Position numbers and translations under genes: made by a program
Notes under the pieces: model-generated
What the model was told of the DNA's origin: nothing
What the model saw: only the letters and a program-made list of their open reading frames with translations
Databases searched by the model: none
Shown here: positions 11,801-21,737 of the stretch, piece after piece
How positions within the stretch are numbered: the stretch's first letter is position 1
Layout of the letters: each line of letters opens with the position of its first letter
DNA from: Diphasiastrum complanatum
Taxonomy: Eukaryota; Streptophyta; Lycopodiopsida; Lycopodiales; Lycopodiaceae
Length of the DNA stretch: 64,000 nt
Assembly: GCA_029204225.1 (NCBI GenBank)
Contig: CM055099.1
Span: forward strand, 59,625,510-59,689,509
Direction: 5' to 3'

Positions 11801-11920
11801 CTCTTCTTCTTCTTCCTCCTCGGATCTTCAGCTTTTTCTGTTGTAAATGAAACTCCAACAGCGAGCTTTCCCCCTTTCTTTCTTAATTCGCTTCTTCATC
11901 TAGCCTCGATCAAAACTCGA

Positions 11921-11940
11921 CACGTGTCTGCCACGTGGCA
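11921..11940 (-). promoter_or_regulatory. Paired G-boxes upstream of the thioredoxin start
   Basis: CACGTG at 11921-11926 and the perfect 12-bp palindrome TGCCACGTGGCA at 11929-11940 lie about 120-140 bp upstream of the proposed ATG at 11800. G-boxes bind plant bZIP and bHLH factors and are common in light-regulated promoters, which fits a plastid thioredoxin. Function is inferred, not shown. Confidence 0.6.
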
Positions 11941-12090
11941 AATATTGATTCACTGGGAGTGAGGCCAAATTACTCCTTTTTTTTTTTCTTTAAATAACAT
12001 TTTTAAGGAAGGGTTTATATGTTCCCACAATTTTGAAAAAATTGTAGTCCACCAATTTGCGCTTGACACGGAGACGGTGTACACACCATT

Positions 12091-12272
12091 GGCCAGTATG
12101 TGCACGACATGTCTCGCCACATCAACATGTTTTAACACATGTTGCACGACACGTGTCTAAATTTTTTGTCAGCACACTATCGGCCAGTATGTGCACGACA
12201 TCTGTCTCGCCACATCAGCATGTTTCAACACATGCTGTGCGACACGTGTCTAAATTTTTTGTCAGTCATACT
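12091..12272 (+). repeat. Two-copy direct repeat (91 bp) with hairpins and CACGTG
   Basis: GGCCAGTATGTGCACGACAT starts at 12091 and again at 12182. Each copy carries a hairpin with 7-bp arms and an 8-nt loop (12123-12144; 12216-12237) and then GACACGTGTCTAAATTTTTT. Two more CACGTG sites follow at 12275-12280 and 12343-12348. Confidence 0.85.
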
Positions 12273-12359
12273 AACACGTGTCCGGCAAAGCGTATGGCCC
12301 ACATCTGGCCATGCATTGTCACGTTGCAACATGTGTCAATACACGTGTCAATTGGGCCA

Positions 12360-12363
<4 letters not shown>

Positions 12364-12422
<59 letters not shown>

Positions 12423-12486
12423 GGTCTCCCTCACTCTCTCTCTGTCCCTCGGTCTCTCTTTGTCCCTCTCTTGCTCCTGGGCTGCT

Positions 12487-12550
<64 letters not shown>

Positions 12551-12664
12551 GGGCTGCTGCCTCTGGCTGGCGCGTGCTCTCTCCCCCTCTGTCTCCTCTC
12601 GCTCCCCTGGGCTGCTGCTGCTGCGCTCTGCCTCTACTCCGTCTTCTTTGCTGCTGTTGCTCCG

Positions 12665-12739
<75 letters not shown>

Positions 12740-12856
12740 GGGCTGCTGCCTCTGGCTGGCATGCGCTCTCTCTCCCTCTGTCTCCTCTCGCTCCCCTGGG
12801 CTGCTGCTGCTGCGCTCTGCCTGCTCTGCCTCTACTCCGCCTTCTCTGTTGCTCGC

Positions 12857-12912
<56 letters not shown>
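12364..12912 (+). repeat. Compound CT minisatellite with a 190-bp higher-order unit
   Basis: Four CT runs (about 12364-12421, 12489-12548, 12668-12737 and 12860-12912) are separated by spacers. The spacers at about 12549-12667 and 12738-12859 are near copies (CTGGGCTGCTGCCTCTGG, later CTCCCCTGGGCTGCTGCTGC), and a short relic is at 12475-12489. The run plus spacer gives a unit of about 190 bp. The long open frames across it (poly Leu-Ser and Arg-Glu) come from the repeat and are not genes. Confidence 0.9.
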
Positions 12913-12915
<3 letters not shown>

Positions 12916-12949
12916 TCACATTATTGCTATTTTTTGGTATAGAAACCCT

Positions 12950-13244
12950 AAAAAATTAACCTAACTAATCTAACCCAAATTTTGCATTTCATACAAGCTA
13001 AACAAAACATTGCATTTCATAGAACAAAACCACATCCAATTTGATTGCAAAACAAAAGTACGTAATTTTGCATCTTCCTTTTGATTCCAAAACAAAAGTA
13101 CATAGTTTCGCATTCATATCTCATGAAAGTTGTTTACAAAACAACAAAATTCTATTCCAAAACAGCATAGCATATTGTTGAGAGTCTTCCAAAACAAGAG
13201 TGTTTGGTGCTGACAATCTTCCAAAACAGCAATGCTCGCATGGC
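12950..13244. other. Short AAACAAAAGTAC-type repeats, no gene
   Basis: The phrase CAAAACAAAAGTAC occurs twice (about 13046 and 13088) and CTTCCAAAACA(G/A) three times (about 13160-13230). It lies just 3' of the minus-strand Rep-like gene and may be its untranslated tail. Confidence 0.4.
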
Positions 13245-14270
13245 TCACAATTCCTCAGATTCGCACTCACTCAAGCTCACATACCCAGATTGCACATCAT
13301 TTCCACCAAGTCCATCATTTCCACCATCATTCTATAGAATAGGCTCAAAAGATTTGAGCCCCCTAGCCTCGTCCTGCATCTTCAAACCATACAAGTTATC
13401 AAACCTCGGAGCACAACTTTTAACTCGAAAATCTACATCTTTTGGAAAAAAGATTGCCATCACATCATCCATGGTCAGAAGGCTTGGTGCCTTCATAGCC
13501 TTCCAGACTGCAGCAGCTCTCACCACGTCCATTCCTTTTCCCTAGAATGGTGTCACCCATGTGGCTGCTGGATATTACTTGTCTGTCCTTAGCATAGCCA
13601 ATAAAACCTGAGGAATGATTGAACTAACTCTACTTTTCATATGATAAACTGAAAATATAAATGCTCACTCAAACAGATTAACAGGGGTTAAAGATACACG
13701 ACTTTTAATCTCAGAAGCACCATACTTAATGTACTCTTCACGACCTTTATCTGTATCACTCTGATCTACACCATACATAGCGCATTGAAAATGATCCTTT
13801 CCAAAATCCTTCAAACAGTATCCGATCATTCCATGCCAAGTATGAATACCCTTTTGCCTCAGGTACCTACACAACACCAAGTTTCCAGGTGGATCTTCTT
13901 TTGTCCAACCCAAATATTGCTTCAACAAGTGATTGACCTTTAGTACAGAAGATGCAAAGCACTTACAAATCATTTGAAAATGCAGATCAAAACCTCCTCT
14001 CTCAAGCCCACATAAACCAGCAATGCATTCATTCCTCAAGAATTTCTCAATCACACCTATAAGCTTTGGATCAACATCACAACCAGCAATCCCCATTGTT
14101 ACACTTAGTTCATGCACTTTTTTGGGTTTCTCATACCGCTTCACAAGCTTGAAGTCAGCACACTTTTTTACCTTCAATTTCTCACTACCTGCAGGAATTC
14201 TAAACTCATCATTAGCATGTCCATTGATTCCACACTCTAGAACTCCCTCATTTGCCTGCTTTTGAACCAT
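13245..14270 (-). pseudogene. HUH/CRESS Rep-like endonuclease gene, probably broken
   Basis: The main frame runs 14270-13665 (minus); an upstream GTG extends it to 14288 and is used for numbering. It reads like the endonuclease of rolling-circle replication initiators: a motif 1-like LSVTMG (61-66), an acidic GLERGG (94-99), a motif 2-like LHFQ (His103, Gln105), and a motif 3-like YCLKD (Tyr157, Lys160). Order and spacing fit the CRESS-type HUH fold, which nicks DNA through the Tyr. No Walker A of an SF3 helicase is seen. A second block, 13541-13335, continues with a Phe/Arg-rich stretch. A splice from CGT|GTATCT (about 13689) or from CCT|GTTAAT (about 13677) to TTCTAG| (13542) would keep frame. 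A TAG at 13332-13334 is followed in frame by 28 Gly/Asp/Glu-rich codons to the TGA at 13245. Alternatives are a transposon HUH protein or chance similarity. Confidence 0.5.
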
Positions 14271-14331
14271 TGTCAATCTGCCAAACACATTTCAGTCAAA
14301 AACACATCAGAAAGGTGAATCTGTAATCTGG

Positions 14332-14334
<3 letters not shown>

Positions 14335-14412
<78 letters not shown>
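14335..14412 (+). repeat. (CT)n microsatellite, about 78 bp
   Basis: Uninterrupted CT run just upstream of the Rep-like gene. With the CT array at 12364-12912 it brackets that locus. Confidence 0.97.
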
Positions 14413-14416
<4 letters not shown>

Positions 14417-14647
14417 TGACATTCTCTCTCTGCTGACTTGACATTCTCTGACTGTCTATGTGGTTGTGGCTGTTGCGCTGACAGCAATTGCAGATTCTCA
14501 TAGGACTGAAGCTTAATTTTGTGATTCCTCTATCAGTACACTGAAAGTAATGACTCCATGCTACCATTTCACCTGAGAGGTTGCAAAGTATTATTTCATG
14601 TTGTTTTACTTGCAACTCATGTTATCTCTGTAACAGCCTATCCATCA

Positions 14648-14648
<1 letters not shown>

Positions 14649-14684
<36 letters not shown>

Positions 14685-14760
14685 GCTCACACACGCACAC
14701 CCACATGTCAGCCCACACACGCACACACACACACGTCAGCTCACACATGCACATACATGC
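14649..14760 (+). repeat. (CA)n microsatellite with GTCAGC interruptions
   Basis: A clean CA run (14649-14680) is followed by degenerate CA blocks separated by GTCAGC(T/C)CACAC at about 14681, 14707 and 14734. His/Thr-rich open frames across it are repeat artefacts. Confidence 0.9.
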
Positions 14761-14819
14761 CTGCTGGCCTCACTCCACCTCCTGATACCATATCTGGATT
14801 ACAATCACAGTTTGATTGA

Positions 14820-15580
14820 TGGTTAGACTTAGTAACAAGCTAAAATTCTCAACGATACCACTGAAGGCAGATTTCAACATATGCCAGTCATCGCGACATT
14901 CTTGCTCTTCTAAGTTTAAGTACGAATCTCTATTCGTTGTGAAGAAAGCTTTTTGATTTCACTTTATAGAACATAATGCTAATGGTATGCTACTTCAAGA
15001 GGCAAAGAGATAAGGGCTACAAGTGTGGTTAGAGGGTACTAGTTATTGTATTGTTTCTTCAATAGCAATCACGGTAAATCATGAGGGGCTCATATGAGTA
15101 CTAAGCATAGATTGATGTCATGTTTTGCTAAGCACAATGAGCCATTTGAGATTAAAAGCGTATATTCTCCTATCCTTAGTAGTCACTGTTTGCCATTTTT
15201 CTACGCATTAATATCATGCACACCAAGAACTAGAGTGCTTGATAACTAACATAGGTTAGAAAATGGAAAAATATTTTAATTAGCATTTACACATTTCATG
15301 TACATGCAAGAATAAGTTGTATTTGAGTCCTTTTAGAGATTTATTGCATACTCACTCGAATCTACATCCAACTTTGAATTGTTGATGTTTAGCATTACAT
15401 TTCTCCAAAATTGTTAGAAGAAAGACACATGTTAGTAAATACTAATCTAAAGATTGTGTACTTAATAAACGGAAGACATTGGACCGATACATTTTACTCT
15501 ACCATTAGTAAAAGCCTGAAAGGCTAGGAGTTAACAAACGAAGTCCTATTTCATCACAAGGTTCATATTTGTAAGAGGCA
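14820..15580. other. Gene-free stretch
   Basis: AT-rich sequence without open frames of note, repeats or terminal structures that I can see. It abuts the gypsy RNase H remnant. Confidence 0.4.
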
Positions 15581-15586
15581 CTGGCA

Positions 15587-16050
15587 ATGATATATGCGAT
15601 TAAGAAATTTTGTCACTATTTGATGGCCACTCATTTTGCCTTTTATACGGACCATCAACCCTTGCTCTATCTTGTTAACAAAACCTGCAACACAAGAAGA
15701 ATCACTCGATGGCTACTTCTGTTGTTGGAGTTTGATTTTCGGATAGTAGTTCGCAAGGGAAAACAACACTACATGGCGGATCATGTATCGCGAATCAAGG
15801 GGAACGAAATTGCAACCCAACCTGATGATGAGCTACCCGATGCTGCCTTATTTTACGTTGACACAGTACCGGAATGGGCTGCCGACATAGTTGAATATCT
15901 AATGAGGGCCAACTAGACAAATCACTACCAAAGCTGGATCAACGAAAAGTGATCTTGAAAGATAGACCTTATCAGCTGATTGCTGGCCAATTGTACCGAA
16001 GAGGGTCAGATGGGATTCTTCAGCGATGTATTCTTCCTCGCGCTCATTAG
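15587..16050 (+). pseudogene. Ty3/gypsy RNase H and linker remnant
   Basis: The frame 15587-15916 shows the end of gypsy RT-RNase H: KKFCHYLM, FAFYTDHQPLLYLVNK, RITRWLLLLLEFDF and VVRKGKQHYMADHVSRI. After a TAG the sequence continues in a recognisable way through DRPYQLIAGQLYRRG and LQRCILPRA, the linker before the integrase zinc finger. It stops there, next to a T-rich run. RNase H removes the RNA strand during reverse transcription. The upstream RT and downstream integrase are missing, so this is a fragment. Confidence 0.75.
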
Positions 16051-16339
16051 CATCTGATTTTTTTTTTTTTAGAATTAATACTATCTTCTATTGCGTTCAG
16101 TATATGTCAGAATGCATGCATCTCTGTATTGCTTTTGTAACTGATAAAATTGTTTGAGAGTTCAAAACTTTATGTTTGGCTACGTAATCACTTAGTATCT
16201 AGCGATTTCAAAGTTAGTTGCTAAAGATTGAACGTGATTTTCATCACTACTGCTTCTGCTAGCATCAATTGATCTTGAACTCTAGGTCAGTGGCTCAACT
16301 ACTGCAATGTGACGTCTATCAAAAGATAGCCCAATAAGG
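16050..16339. other. Short non-coding interval
   Basis: Contains a poly-T run at about 16060-16070 right after the gypsy fragment. Nothing else is recognised. Confidence 0.35.
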
Positions 16340-16946
16340 TGGAGGTTTGCTTATTCTTGATACAGTCATGGAGGCAATTTTAAACAATTTGGGCCCAATC
16401 ATAAAGACTCTGATTGTGCAATCGGGAGTCAGCCATCATGTGGAAAAGTGTCATGGGGATTCGCATGATTTTGGACCGATAGCGCTGTGTATACTTTGTC
16501 AAATATGCGCATGCAGCTGCCAAGGGCTTATCATTGATGGCCTCAATACGGTAACCATCGTTGTTTTTTCATTTATCCATTTAGGGATCTATATATTTGA
16601 AGTACGCAATGGATTTAATCTTTTTGAAGTGTTCGGTGATCGTGTTTGGTCCTCTAGGGAAACAAAACATGTGGAGGTCAGCTCCAGAGAGAGGGATCAT
16701 AAAAACATGAGTTTTGTTAGGAGGAAACATAAATTGAAAATATTTGTGTGTGTTTATAAGATGCATAAACAATATGCAATAGAAAGAGGCTCTGATATCC
16801 ACTGAAAGGAGGAATCTAGAACTCTATGTGCTCAGGAATTGGTGTGCCTCCTGGTTTTTCATTTCAGAGATATCGAGACTACCCATGTTCATCTCAATTG
16901 TGCCAGAATTTGGATCATCAGAACCAGAAGAGATATTGTTAGACAT
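16340..16946 (-). pseudogene. F-family gag-like fragment (copy 1)
   Basis: On the minus strand a frame opens with ATG at 16946 (MSNNISSGSDDPNSG, then GSLDISEM), and further on reads FPRGPNTITEHFKKI and AYFKYIDP. The same order is found at 61723-61218, where the corresponding pieces are MSTNPASSSDDLDAN, SKLDMTEL, FPRGPNAVTRTLNKI and TYFKFIDP. The homology is clear but the family is not one I recognise. Stops and phase changes break it. It is probably the first part of a retroelement polyprotein, judging from its neighbourhood; no RT or protease is attached. See the larger copy at 58342-61723. Confidence 0.6.
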
Positions 16947-16987
16947 GTTTTGTCTCGGCTGATGTTTCTAGTGTAGGCTTTGTTAAC

Positions 16988-17330
16988 AGTGAATGGACTC
17001 GGTTTGGTCAATTATGGATGGACTCGGCTAGGTCAAATTTGGATAAACTCGGCTCGGTGAAAAGTGGTGCAGACTCGGGCTCGATGAAAAGTGGTGCAGA
17101 CTCGGTCTCGGTGAAAAGTGGTGCAGTCGGTGAAAAGTGGATGCATGCGGCTCGGTGAAAGGTGGATGCAGACTCAAGCAAAATGTGAATGTAGATTCGG
17201 GCTCGATGAAATGTGAATGTAGTCAGCTCGGTGAAATGTGAATGCAGACTCGGGCTCAGTGAAATGTGAATGCAGTTGGCTCGGTGAAATGTGAATGCAG
17301 TCGGCTCGGTGAAAGGTATATGCTGACTAG
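16988..17330 (+). repeat. Minisatellite 1 of F copy 1 (unit about 25-29 bp)
   Basis: About a dozen imperfect units of the form CTCGGTGAAA(A/T)GTG, then (G/A)ATGCAG, then ACTCGGG. It starts about 40 bp upstream of the F-family ATG (minus strand). Confidence 0.85.
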
Positions 17331-17889
17331 AAAGATGTGCAAAAATTTTGGGGCGTCTACTCGTTCAAAAGGGCAACTTGATATTCGTATAGAACTTGGT
17401 CGATCGGGATGCACTAGTTTTCTTGGTAGAGCCGTCGGTTAACAAGCTCATAAGTAGAAAACAGTCTTTTGATGATTTGAGAACAAAGGATAATTTGTTT
17501 CTCAATAGTGTACTAGTAACAAGCACACAACCAAAATCGATGTGAAATGTGTGGTGTTTTATAAGCTCCAGTAGCACTACCCGTCAACGACTTTGTGTTT
17601 GCAAAATCTTGACGATGTTTGGAATGTGACAAACTTTGGCAACTTAGGTTTTGTGAAAATGGAAAATGATGGCACTCTAGATCCGTGGTGGATGTCTGCA
17701 TATGGTGTCCAAAAATTCGAAAGAGTGATCAAGAGTGGTCGTAATGAGCTGAAGATTGCAAAAAGTGAGCTTCAATGCACAAAGATCGCCATAACTGGTC
17801 GCTAGAAATATCAAAGAAACTTGCACTTTGTCGAGGTACAAATGAGTTTGATCGGGGATATTTTATAGTCGTAGAACCCCTAAATTTGA
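17331..17889. other. Unique spacer between two minisatellites
   Basis: No recognisable gene; the open frame 17593-17805 (+) has no known domain. The spacer between the two minisatellites of F copy 2 has a similar length, but I see no clear sequence match. Confidence 0.4.
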
Positions 17890-18410
17890 AGACTCGGTGT
17901 TAGCAGCCATCGGCTCGGTCCGGTTATAAGGACTCAGTGTCGTGGATGCAACACTCAGCTCGATGAAGACGTCAAGTGGAGACTCAATTGAGTGGTCATT
18001 CGAGCTGACTTGGCTAAGTGGTCATTGAAACTGACTCGGCTAAGTGGTCATTGAAACTGACTCGGTGAAGTGAGTATTTGAACTAACTAGGCAAAGTGAG
18101 TATTCAAACTGACTCGGCTAAGTGCTCATTAAGACTGACTCAGCTAAGTGTTCATTGAGACTGACTCGGCTAAGTGCTCATTGAGACTGACTCAACTAAG
18201 TGAGTATTTGAACTAACTAGGCGAAGTGAGTATTTGAACTAACTAGGCGAAGTGAGTATTCAAACTGACTTGGCTAAGTGCTCAATGAGACTGACTCGGC
18301 TAAGTGTTCATTGAGACTGACTCGGCTAAGTGGTCATTGAAACTAACTCGCTCATGCATATTGACTCGGCTAAGTGCTCATGGATACTGACTCGGTTTGA
18401 GAACTTAGTA
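17890..18410 (+). repeat. Minisatellite 2 of F copy 1 (unit about 26 bp)
   Basis: Some 18 units of ACTGACTCGGCTAAGTG, then (G/C)TCATTGA(A/G), with variants AACTAACTAGGCGAAG. The core ACTCGGC is shared with minisatellite 1. Confidence 0.88.
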
Positions 18411-18934
18411 ACTGAAGTAGAAATGACAAGTGTTCAAGTATGAAGAAGTTATCAGTTGGACATGTGGTCTCTATTACTAGATTAATCTGTTGAAAAAATG
18501 AAGTCTCAGAATGTCAGAAGGAATGTGGACTCTAAAAGTTTGAAAATCTATCCTCTAAGGCTATACCATGTGATGTTGACCCAGAACACGGAAAATAACA
18601 CAAGAAAGGGTAATCAACAAAATAAGAGATTCAATACTAAAAAACAACTAGAAAATGAAATGTAATTAAAAATGGTATAAATTTACCACAAAAGATTGCC
18701 AACAACTAGATGACAGTAGATAGATCTGGATCATGTGAACCTATGCAACGTGAATTAGACAAAGGTTCTTTTTCTGTAATTTTTAGGGTTTTGGTGGTTT
18801 TTAGGTGTTTTCTGATGGTTTTTCTGATGTTTTTGCAAATCTACTAGGAAATAGCCTTCACCCTTTAATATGAGGGTTCTGTGAATGAACCCAGAGATTC
18901 TTGAAACTCGGCGAAGGTTTCCTGTAAGAGGGTA
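18411..18934. other. Non-coding interval upstream of copia B
   Basis: AT-rich, no supported gene. It should hold the 5' LTR and primer-binding site of copia B if they survive, but I find neither. Confidence 0.35.
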
Positions 18935-19720
18935 CATCAGAAATCCGCTTGATCAACAAGTTTAATGGTGATGACTTCCACATGTGGAAGTTCAATATGA
19001 AGATGATACTCACTAAAAAAGAGCTCTAGGGATACGTCAATGGTTCAATAGCCAAGCTGGCTGAACCTGACATGTTGACCACCTGTAAAGCTAAGGATGG
19101 CAAAGCTCTTGCCATTATATCTCTGAATCTTAAAGATTCACAAATAGCTTATGTAGCTAATTGTTCCAGCTCTAAAGTGGCATGGGACATTCTTACTGGT
19201 CTATACGTGACAACAGATGTATTGACTCGTCTCTTCTTGAGAAAGAAGTTCTTGTCGCTCAATATGAGTGAAGGGTCCTCAATCACTGATTATCTAAACA
19301 AATTCAAACATCTACTCAATTAGTTAGCTGCAGTAGGTTTGCTAGTGTCAGGACGAAGATGCTAACATGTCTCTTTTGTCCAGTCTTTCTCCCTTTTATG
19401 ACAATCTAGTATTGCTACTTAGCAATGCTCTTGCCTGTCTCTGTAAAAGGTGACAACAAGTTTATTGCAAAAAGAATTAAGAAGGAAAAGCTTATCCACG
19501 TCGAATTCGAAGACAGTCGCTCTCTATTCGAATAAGCAACAACTCTAGAAGAAGAAATCTTCAAAGGACAAGAAGACAAAAGCTGAGCAAACTGATTTAC
19601 ACCAGCAATCACAATAGCACAATCGACATCATCAAAAGCCCAAAACTAGACTCTTTTGCAAGTATTGCAAGAGAACCAACATCAAGGATTGTCGAGTTCT
19701 CAAGCATAACGAAGCAAAGA
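18935..19720 (+). pseudogene. Copia B gag remnant
   Basis: Reads as the N-terminal gag domain of a copia lineage different from A and C: KFNGDDFHMWKFNMKMIL, a stop (TAG) where a Trp codon is expected, then LKDSQIAYVANCSSSK, WDILTGLY and SITDYLNKFKHLL. The frame breaks at 19323 and the rest (about 19325-19720) is scattered over frames. Element D at 55261-55928 belongs to the same lineage (KFNGSNFYIWKLKL). Confidence 0.7.
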
Positions 19721-19725
19721 AGAAG

Positions 19726-20100
19726 ATGCAGCAGGATGGAGAATCTGATTCTACCAGAACTTTCCTCAAAGATCCAACACTGCTAATGATACAAGATGAA
19801 CCCATTAAGGGAGCCATGGATTGGTACCTCGATTCTAGTGCTTCTCAAAACATCACTTCATGTAAGTCCTTATTCGAAGACCTCACACCAGCAGATTCGA
19901 AGTATGTCTACTTCGGTGACTCAAGTACATTGCAAATTGAAGACAAAACAGCAACAAGATCACTGATTAGGACTACAGAGCCTTGTGCAATTCGAAGCAA
20001 TTTACCATTTTGGACAAGAATGATAAAGAAATCTTTTCTAGAAACAGAGAAGGTAATTTGTACATTCTGGATCACGAATATGCACTTTCTACTAATGTGA
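19726..20100 (+). pseudogene. Copia B protease remnant
   Basis: The frame contains WYLDSSASQNIT, the aspartic protease site with DSG changed to DSS, followed by YVYFGDSSTLQIEDK, the copia block after the protease. The Gly loss alone would inactivate it. It is out of frame with gag. Confidence 0.65.
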
Positions 20101-20720
20101 GTACTTTAAATGCCCAATCATGGCATCGAAGATTATGACACTTAAACATGAGATCAATTTTGCCATATGCATCATAATAGCATGGTCAAGGATTTAAACT
20201 TTAATGTTGCATCCACTGACATTCGACATGTCTGTGAGATGTGCCGACTAGGCAAACATCCTAGATCGAGATTCCCAAGGGGACAAGCTACTAGAGCTAA
20301 GTCCATTCTAAAATTGATACATGGTGATCTGTGTGGCCCTGTGAGTACTCCATCTCTGGGCTCAGCACTATATTTTATCACTTTTATCGATAATTATTCA
20401 AGATTTACCAAGATTATGTTCATTAAGAACAAGTCTGAGACATTCAACTGTTTCAAAGACTTCAAACAGTTCGCTGAGACACAGACTGGTCAACGACTTA
20501 CCTTTCTTACAAACAGTGGTGGAGAGTTCTTGTCAGATGACTGATATCTGACATCATTCGGCATTCATCATCAGTTCACCACTAGCTACACACCACAACA
20601 GAGAGTACCGATGTAGTCAACTCAAAGACGCTCTTCAAAGCTTTCTATGGCTAGAAACCGAGTCTAAGACACTTTCGAGTATTTGGCTATCTTTTTTATA
20701 TACACATTCTCTCTGATCTG
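20101..20720 (+). pseudogene. Copia B integrase remnant
   Basis: The frame 20167-20544 shows CEMCRLGKHPRSRF (the CC pair of the zinc region), LIHGDLCGPVSTPSLG, YFITFIDNYSRF and FLTNSGGEF. In the intact family these are HSDLCGP, FIDDYSR and SDNGGEF, so the second catalytic Asp (SDNGG) reads Asn here. The frame ends at a TGA at 20542-20544 shortly after GGEF; TSYTPQQ follows in a broken frame. Confidence 0.65.
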
Positions 20721-21099
20721 AGAATTAAGCTTGACCTTGTCGGCTGAAGGAGTATCTTCATTGGATACTCAACATCACACAAAGCATATCGAATTTTTGA
20801 TGTGGAGTCAAGTCGAATCTCAGTTAGTTGAGATGTTATCTTCCTCGAAGATAAATTCTCCGACTTCAAGCAAAAGCAACCAATGCAAGAGTTCGTTCCA
20901 ACGACTCCCATCACCATCGATAGGCCTCAACTTGCGACTGTTCTGACGAACACCGAAAATATCCTTGTCGCATAGCAAGGAGAATCATTATATCAGCAAC
21001 CGACTATTGTTTGAAGATCTACATGACATCGACAAGAACATGATTGTTTGTACAAGAAGATATCCACATCTATCAACCTGAAGTTTACGTCCTTCAAGG

Positions 21100-21737
21100 C
21101 CAAGAACACAAAGTATGTAAGCTGCAGAAAGCTCTCTATGGGCTAAAGTAAGCTCCAAGGGCCTAGTTCGATAGAATCAATTGATTCTCATTGCAGCATG
21201 ACTTCATTCTTAACTCTGCTGACTTGAATGTTTATCTCAAACACAGAGGCTCAAGCTATGTCATAATAGCTCTATATGTTGATGACTCATTGATCATCAG
21301 CAATTCGAATCAGTTACTTCATGAGACGAAGACTCTTTTGTCGAAGGAATTCGAAATGACTGATTCAGGCCCTGTGCATTACCTTCTGGGAATCGAGATA
21401 ACTAGAGACAGAGCAAAGAGATGTATCACGTTAAGTCAAGAAAGGTATCTAACTAGTGTACTCTACAGGTATGGCATGGAAAACTACAAGCCAATAGACT
21501 CGCCTATGGACCCAAGGTTCAAACTGTCAAAGGATATGTGTTTGAAAACTAAGGCAGAGAAGAAACAAATGTGCAACTACCCCTATCAGTTGATAGTCGG
21601 ATCGATCATGTATGCCATGGTTTGCACTAGACCTCATCTAGCATTTACAATCAGCACATTGTCATAGTTTATGTCAAATCCTGGCCTACCTCACTGGAAG
21701 GCTCTACTCAGAGTACTAAACAAAGGGATTGGGTGCC
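21100..21737 (+). pseudogene. Copia B reverse transcriptase remnant
   Basis: The frame 21191-21667 includes the intact catalytic box ALYVDDSLIISN, then FEMTDSGPVHYLLGIEI, RYLTSVLYRYGM and TRPHLAFTISTLS. The earlier RT blocks are present only as fragments (LQKALYGLK around 21120-21150). Sequence of the RT-RNase H connection continues to about 21737, where a foreign insert begins. Confidence 0.7.

Noticed and set aside
12057-12964. Three overlapping long plus frames (228-300 codons) and a 188-codon minus frame
   Set aside because: They are poly Leu-Ser or Arg-Glu translations of the CT minisatellite, open in all phases because the repeat lacks stops.
14783-14795. Partial TGGTATCAG primer-site match (minus)
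   Set aside because: Only nine matching bases and no LTR beside it.
14558-14826. His/Thr-rich open frames
   Set aside because: Translation of the CA microsatellite; no start context or domain.
16790-16804. TGGATATCAGAGCC on the minus strand, like a primer-binding site
   Set aside because: It has an extra base, lies inside the F coding fragment and is not next to any LTR end.
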